Below are positions 59,178 through 64,000 of a DNA stretch of 64,000 nucleotides, piece after piece. Below the pieces are notes generated by a model that did no database searches, was not told the origin of the DNA, and saw only the letters and a list, made by a program, of their open reading frames with translations. A program made the translations under genes and the position numbers. Every line of letters begins with the position of its first letter. The stretch's first letter is position 1. This DNA comes from Verrucosispora sp. WMMD573 (GTDB taxonomy: Bacteria; Actinomycetota; Actinomycetes; Mycobacteriales; Micromonosporaceae): the NCBI RefSeq assembly GCF_027497175.1, contig NZ_CP114901.1:1984001-2048000 (forward strand), given 5' to 3'.

Positions 59178-59978
59178 ATGAGCGAAAGCGTGATCCACAT
59201 CGTGGCGGCGCCGGATCATCTCGGCACCCCACGCTGGCACGCTGTGACGTCGCCCGGTTCGGTGGCCGGGGTCGCCGATCTGCGTCCGGTCATGCCGTTC
59301 GAGTACGAACTGCCACCGCCGACCGCCCCGCAGCCGGACACCCTCGAGCTGAACCTGTACGTGCAGCCGCAGTGGCGTCGTCGAGGGATCGGATCGCGGC
59401 TGCTGGCCGCCGTCGGTGCGTACGCCGTGGGCCGGCGGTTGATCGTGGAGACCGGCCCGGGCTCCGGCGTGCAGTCGTTCTGTGAGCGGCACGGCTTTCG
59501 GCGCACCGGATCCGGGAGCCATGACCTGCTCACCTACTGCGATGTCCACCATGCCTGGCTGGGTGAGTTGGTCGACGTCGAGCACCCCGGATACCGACTG
59601 CGTCACTGGACCGGGGACCCGTGCGGCGCGACCAGCGTCGAGCAACTGCTCCGGCATCCGAGCAGGCCCGGTGCCGCGGTGGTGAGCGCCGCCGAGGCGG
59701 ACGGCGGCGTGGTCGCCTATGTCCTGGCGATGACAGGCGCACTGCCGCAGGTTCGCGCCCGCCAGTACGGCCCTGCCGTGCTCGTCGGTCATCGTGGCCG
59801 GAGGCTGGGGCTGTGGGTCAACGCCGCTCTGCTCACCCGACTACGCGAGATCCATCCCCACGTCGAGGAGATCGAGACCCGCACCGCCGACGAGGACACC
59901 GATCTGGTCGCCCTGCGTCGACACCTGGGCTTCCGCCCATTCGGGCGGCGTCTCCGCTACGAACTCACCCTGCCGTAA
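59178..59978 (+). CDS. Protein with two GNAT acetyltransferase domains
   Basis: A 266-residue protein. The first GNAT domain (about residues 1-120) has the acetyl-CoA loop PQWRRRGIGSRLLAAVG. The second (about 145-266) has VLVGHRGRRLGLWVNAALL, with the loop changed from the usual G-x-G/A, and ends TDLVALRRHLGFRPFGRR. The second domain may have lost catalysis. ATG 59178 has GGTGG upstream. Tandem GNAT proteins in actinobacteria include mycothiol synthase, but the motifs of that enzyme are not obvious here, so the substrate is unknown. Confidence 0.82.
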   Translation: MSESVIHIVAAPDHLGTPRWHAVTSPGSVAGVADLRPVMPFEYELPPPTAPQPDTLELNLYVQPQWRRRGIGSRLLAAVGAYAVGRRLIVETGPGSGVQSFCERHGFRRTGSGSHDLLTYCDVHHAWLGELVDVEHPGYRLRHWTGDPCGATSVEQLLRHPSRPGAAVVSAAEADGGVVAYVLAMTGALPQVRARQYGPAVLVGHRGRRLGLWVNAALLTRLREIHPHVEEIETRTADEDTDLVALRRHLGFRPFGRRLRYELTLP

Positions 59979-60171
59979 CCGGCGGCCCTGACTCCGATCC
60001 AGTGGCACGTCTGGGCCGACCCCTGCCCGATGAAGAGAGGTTTGTCATGAAAGATCCTGTCCGCCCCCGGACGTGGGCCGCCCCGGTCGGGAGCCGAGAC
60101 CCGCCCGGTGATCCCGGGCCGCCACCCGGCGGTCGCCACCTGCCCACGTCAACATCAAGGAGCTCACCACC

Positions 60172-60602
60172 GTGTCCGTCAACCTTTCCACCCAGGACAA
60201 ACTCACGCTTCGCACGGCCGCGTACGGTGCGGTCACACTGCTGTCGGCCGCCGGAGCCGCCGGCGGCTCGCCCCACAAGATCGCCACCGATGGGTCCATC
60301 GCCCTGGCCTCGGCAACCGGCCTGGTCGGGCACGTACTTGCGGAGAAGTCCACGCGCGTCGACCTGGACGGCAGGTCGGTGGCCGAGCTTGCCGACCGCG
60401 TGCTGCCCGCCCTGACCGAGGCGATGCGCCTGCTCGCCGAGCAGGCTCCGGCCGAGGCCGACAACTTCCGCCGCACTGTCGTCGTCGCCCTCGACGCCGC
60501 CGTCCGTACCCGTCAGGGCGCGCCCGGTCCCACCGTCGCCGAGATGACCAACAAGATCATCGCGGCGCTCGACGCCGCCGCGGCCACCCCGGAGGTGACC
60601 AC

Positions 60603-60606
<4 letters not shown>
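60172..60606 (+). CDS. Small protein leading a DrrAB-type exporter operon, function unknown
   Basis: A 144-residue helical protein of unknown function. GTG 60172 has AAGGAG at suitable spacing, and its stop overlaps the ATPase start by four bases (GTGA), so all three genes are coupled. The sequence begins MSVNLSTQDKLTLRTAAYGA, with a mildly hydrophobic GAVTLLSAAGAAGGSP and later helices (LADRVLPALTEAMRLLAEQA). No signal peptide or catalytic motif is clear. An ATG at 60048 with a good ribosome binding site opens a different frame and is not taken as a gene. Confidence 0.75.
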
Positions 60607-61540
<934 letters not shown>

Positions 61541-61544
<4 letters not shown>

Positions 61545-62290
61545 GCGCCCAGTCCCACTCGCTGGTCATGCTGCGTCGCAACCTCAAGCACCTCACCCGG
61601 AACCCGACGTCGGTGTTCAACGCCGTCCTGATGCCGATCATCATCATGCTGATGTTCGTCTACATGTTCGGTGACGCATTCGATGTCGGCGTCGACTACA
61701 TCGACTACGCGACGCCGGGCCTGATCCTGCTGGCGGTCTGCTACGGGCTGGGAGCCACCGCCACGGCGGTGAACTCCGACATGACCAAGGGCATCATCAA
61801 CCGGTTCAAGGCCATGGACGTGTCCCGTGGCGCGGTGCTGACCGGCCACGTCGTCGCCAGCGTGCTGACCAACATGATCGCCATCGTGGCGCTCGTCGGG
61901 GTGGCCTTCCTGCTGGGCTTCGACCCGGCGGCGAGCCTGACCGACTGGTTCGCAGTCGGCGGTGTCGCGCTGCTGCTCGCGATCGCGGCCGGCTGGTTCA
62001 CCGTCGCACTGGGGCTGTTCGCGAAGTCACCGGAGACGGCGGGCATGGCCGCCGTACCGTTGGTCATGCTGCCGTTTTTCAGCAGCGCGATCGTCCCGGC
62101 GGAGAAGATGGGGCCGGGCCTGCGACAGTTCGCCGAGTACCAGCCGTTCACGCCGATCATCGAGACCATGCGCGGGCTGCTCGACAGCGCGCCCGACACC
62201 ACCGACGCGGCCATCGCCGTCGCCTGGTGCGTGGCCATCGCCCTCGTCGGCTACCTGTGGGCGCGTTCCACCTTCACGAAGCGGGCGTGA
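61541..62290 (+). CDS. ABC-2 type permease (DrrB family)
   Basis: A 249-residue membrane protein with six predicted helices, paired with the DrrA-like ATPase. Landmarks are RNLKHLTRNPTSVFNAVLMP at the N-terminus, the conserved ATATAVNSDMTKGIINRFKA coupling region, and AEYQPFTPIIETMRGLL. ATG 61541 is coupled to the ATPase stop (ATGA). No regulator gene is directly upstream. Confidence 0.92.
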
Positions 62291-62603
62291 CCCCGGCCGG
62301 TGTGGGCCTTCGCGGCGCCGTCTCGGTGAACGAAGCCCGACGAGGCGGCGCCGCACCGGGTCGAGAGCGGCTGCGCTCGGCACCCGGCCGCACGGCCGTC
62401 ACCGGCAAGTCCGTGTCAATCAGTCAGATCAGGCGCCGTCTTGCTCACGTCGCAACTTTCGCTGCATCACGCGGCCGAGCGGTGCCTGCACTGGAACTCC
62501 CCACAATGGCGGACGCGGCAGAACCCGAGCGAGCAACCCGTCCCGGTGTCCCTGGCGGATCTGGCGGTGGCCATCGAGCGGGGTGACCGCACGGCGTTGG
62601 TGG
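62291..62603. other. Intergenic, no firm gene
   Basis: 313 bases between the permease and the next convergent gene. A plus frame at about 62440-62600 reads RCLHWNSPQWRTRQNPSEQP and LADLAVAIERGDRTALVVIRG, which looks protein-like but has no start with a ribosome binding site and enters the next gene. It may be a remnant; I could not identify a parent. Confidence 0.35.
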
Positions 62604-63236
62604 TTATTCGCGGGCCAGTCCTGGTGGCAGCGCGTCTTCGCCGGGTTGGACCTGGCGGGCGTTGGCCACGGGGTCGCGTTCGAGGGCGTGGATCACGGGT
62701 GTCGGGCCGCCGACGCAGGTCCAGGTGTCGTCCCAGAGAGCGGATACCAGCCATGACCGGTCGGCGGGGAAGAACAGATCGGGTAGCGCTCCGCGGCCGT
62801 GGCGCATATGACCACCGGTGCGCCAGGTGAGGGCCTGCTCGGGACCGGCCTCGACCAGCACGTACGGCCAGTCCCAGTAGAGGAACACCCTCGGGGCTTG
62901 GGGGAAGACAACATCGTGGGCGCCGGTGTCGAGGTAGGCCAGCCACCACGGCTGGTCGGGGGTGCGCCTGGTGAGGTCTTCGATCAGAGCGTGCTCGTAG
63001 GTGGCAGCGGTGACGTCGTCGGCCTGGTACGTGGTGGCGTAGGCGTCGAAGACCGGCGGGATGGCGGTGGCGATCGAGACGCCGGCAGCGGTGTGACCAG
63101 CGATCCAACTCACGTCGGCGGCGGTGCCGATGCGCCAACTCCGTCCGTCCTTGCTGACCCGCACCCCGCCATTCAAGTCGCTGCAGCTTCGATTGGCCAG
63201 GAGCCAGACCGGTGGTGTCCGGCGACCAGCCGTCAT
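62604..63236 (-). CDS. Protein of unknown function
   Basis: A 210-residue soluble protein. ATG 63236 has AAGGTGG seven bases upstream. The sequence has strands and aromatic residues throughout (SKDGRSWRIGTAADVSWIA, FDAYATTYQADD, PQAPRVFLYWDWPYVLVEAG) and ends in a polar tail. No signal peptide, membrane segment or catalytic signature is apparent. It resembles short proteins seen next to mobile elements or immunity loci in actinobacteria, but I cannot place it. The frame is open upstream to 63734 only as a shadow. Confidence 0.65.
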   Translation of the reverse strand: MTAGRRTPPVWLLANRSCSDLNGGVRVSKDGRSWRIGTAADVSWIAGHTAAGVSIATAIPPVFDAYATTYQADDVTAATYEHALIEDLTRRTPDQPWWLAYLDTGAHDVVFPQAPRVFLYWDWPYVLVEAGPEQALTWRTGGHMRHGRGALPDLFFPADRSWLVSALWDDTWTCVGGPTPVIHALERDPVANARQVQPGEDALPPGLARE

Positions 63237-63416
63237 GGGCCACCTTGCCCTACGCCTGTCCCGGGCTCGATGGAGCGCTGATGCTCTACGGGTCCCGTAC
63301 ATCAGGGCCGAGGTGCCGGCCAGCGACGGCGGCAGGCTGGGACAACGGTGATCGGGGGAACGTGGCCACGCCCTGCCACTCCAGGCGAACCCCTGGTCGC
63401 TAGACTGTGCCCTCGC

Positions 63417-63480
63417 GCCCTCGTAGCCCAGGGGATAGAGCATCGGTTTCCTAACCCGACGCTCCGTGTGTAGCCGCAGG
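63417..63480 (+). pseudogene. Degenerate tRNA-Arg (CCT anticodon), broken in its 3' half
   Basis: Bases 63417-63459 reproduce the 5' half of a tRNA-Arg: acceptor strand GCCCTCG, TA, a D arm GCCC-AGGGGATA-GAGC with one stem mismatch, and an anticodon arm whose loop is TTCCTAA (anticodon CCT). The right anticodon strand is altered and no GTTCGA T-arm follows. Pieces resembling CCGTGTGT and CGCAGG reappear out of place at 63464-63480. It cannot fold as a working tRNA. Confidence 0.6.
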
Positions 63481-63703
63481 CCGACGGCCTGCTGCTTCTC
63501 CCTTTCCAGGCGTCTTGCGCCGGTCGCACCCGCGCGCCGCTGTGATCGCCTGCGGAAGCCCAGCGAAGTGCGTAAGTGCTGCTCAGCTTCACTCTTCCAT
63601 CGACCGCCGTGTAGGTCTCCTGCGACAGGCTGCGCCTGGCCCGGCGTCGGGCTGCGCCCCACCCTGGCGTACTTACGGGAGCGACCTACGGAAGGGGGCG
63701 AGG

Positions 63704-64000
63704 TCAGGCTGGTGGCGGTGCGGACGTCTGCCACAGTGCGCTGACCGGCAGGGCGCGGAGTTTGTCGCCGAACGGCAGCGTGGAGGTGCCGGTGTAGAGG
63801 ACGATGCCGGCGATGAAGTCGCCGCCCAGGCGGTCGGCGAGTCGGCGTAGCCCGCGGAAGTCGTCGGGTCCGACGGTGGTGGCTGCTTTGACCTCGATCC
63901 CCACGACCTGGCCCGCTCGGTTCTCGAGCACCGCGTCGACTTCGTACCTGCTCTGGTCGCGGTAGTGGGACAGGTCGACGGGCTGCTCGGACCAGGTGAG
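63704..64000 (-). CDS. C-terminus of a DUF4143-type AAA ATPase, cut by window edge
   Basis: The 98 C-terminal residues of a protein whose start lies beyond the window. The frame is open to base 64000 and reads LSHYRDQSRYEVDAVLENRA, then VVGIEVKAATTVGPDDFRGL and FIAGIVLYTGTSTLPFGDKL before the stop. This is the restriction-nuclease-like DUF4143 domain that follows an AAA domain in a widespread family of putative ATPases with an E-V-D...E-V-K core. Some are linked to toxin-antitoxin-like or defence functions, but the role is unknown. It is near the broken tRNA. Confidence 0.8.
   Translation of the reverse strand, partial: LTWSEQPVDLSHYRDQSRYEVDAVLENRAGQVVGIEVKAATTVGPDDFRGLRRLADRLGGDFIAGIVLYTGTSTLPFGDKLRALPVSALWQTSAPPPA

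Noticed and set aside
60048..60415. ORF beginning at ATG 60048 with a good ribosome binding site
   Set aside because: After about 40 residues it becomes a shadow of the gene at 60172, and its composition is Pro/Arg noise. The start may be a relic, but no gene can be supported.

Overview
The window is a high-GC (roughly 72 percent by eye) actinobacterial chromosome segment. Strong GC-third-position bias, GTG and TTG starts with GGAGG-type ribosome binding sites, MEDS-domain sensors, a conservon-like kinase with a roadblock protein, Scr1-type regulator remnants and a c-di-AMP riboswitch ahead of a wall-hydrolase-like gene together suggest Micromonosporaceae (Micromonospora or a close relative). 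That assignment is inference. I see no prophage, insertion sequence, CRISPR array or secondary-metabolite cluster. Most of the window is ordinary chromosome with several decayed loci.

Layout. 1-9.6 kb: the 3' part of a teichoic-acid type glycerophosphotransferase, a lone MsiK-like sugar ABC ATPase, a graveyard of two truncated genes, a hotdog thioesterase, a beta-phosphoglucomutase/GH65 phosphorylase pair and a dienelactone-hydrolase-like enzyme. Intergenic spaces here carry a palindromic repeat family with core ATGCGGCAT and a 7-bp tandem repeat. 9.9-16.8 kb: AI-2E-type permease, membrane-anchored unknowns, a small winged-helix regulator divergent from a beta-carbonic anhydrase, a c-di-AMP riboswitch with its secreted coiled-coil protein, and a YibE/F membrane protein. 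17.0-21.0 kb: a copper operon (csoR divergent from copZ, a secreted His-rich protein and copA) with two CsoR-type operators. 21.0-25.4 kb: CsbD, two overlapping MEDS-domain regulators (one with an ATPase domain, one with a STAS domain), an ECF sigma factor convergent with a zinc-finger anti-sigma-like membrane protein, and a universal stress protein.

25.5-36.7 kb: an FAD-linked oxidase overlapping a gene like the Anabaena sensory rhodopsin transducer, an ABC-2 exporter, and ion-transport genes (a K+/H+ antiporter divergent from a K+ channel, a P-type cation ATPase, two overlapping fluoride channels, a YnfA protein). 36.9-44.8 kb: an ABC exporter, a yellow/MRJP-like protein, and a second copper cluster (CopB-type ATPase, PCu(A)C chaperone, Dyp-type peroxidase, CopC) headed by the same operator found at csoR. 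45.0-49.2 kb: a transmembrane nitrate-sensing-type kinase, a roadblock protein and a lipoprotein solute-binding protein in one overlapping operon, which is an incomplete conservon. 49.2-54.8 kb: polyprenyl synthase, NDH-2, ChaB, a Csp-type copper storage protein and three decayed genes.

54.8-64.0 kb: a MmyB-like regulator facing a cupin / carboxymuconolactone decarboxylase / aldo-keto reductase operon closed by a LysR gene, a double GNAT protein, a DrrA/DrrB-type exporter with a small leading gene, an unknown protein, a broken tRNA-Arg and the C-terminus of a DUF4143-type ATPase running off the end.

The main functional theme is metal and ion homeostasis. Copper genes lie at 17-21, 40-45 and 53.6-54.0 kb, and two of these loci share one operator sequence. 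The most system-like candidates for new biology are the kinase/roadblock/binding-protein operon, the rhodopsin-transducer homologue without a visible rhodopsin, and the paired MEDS proteins.
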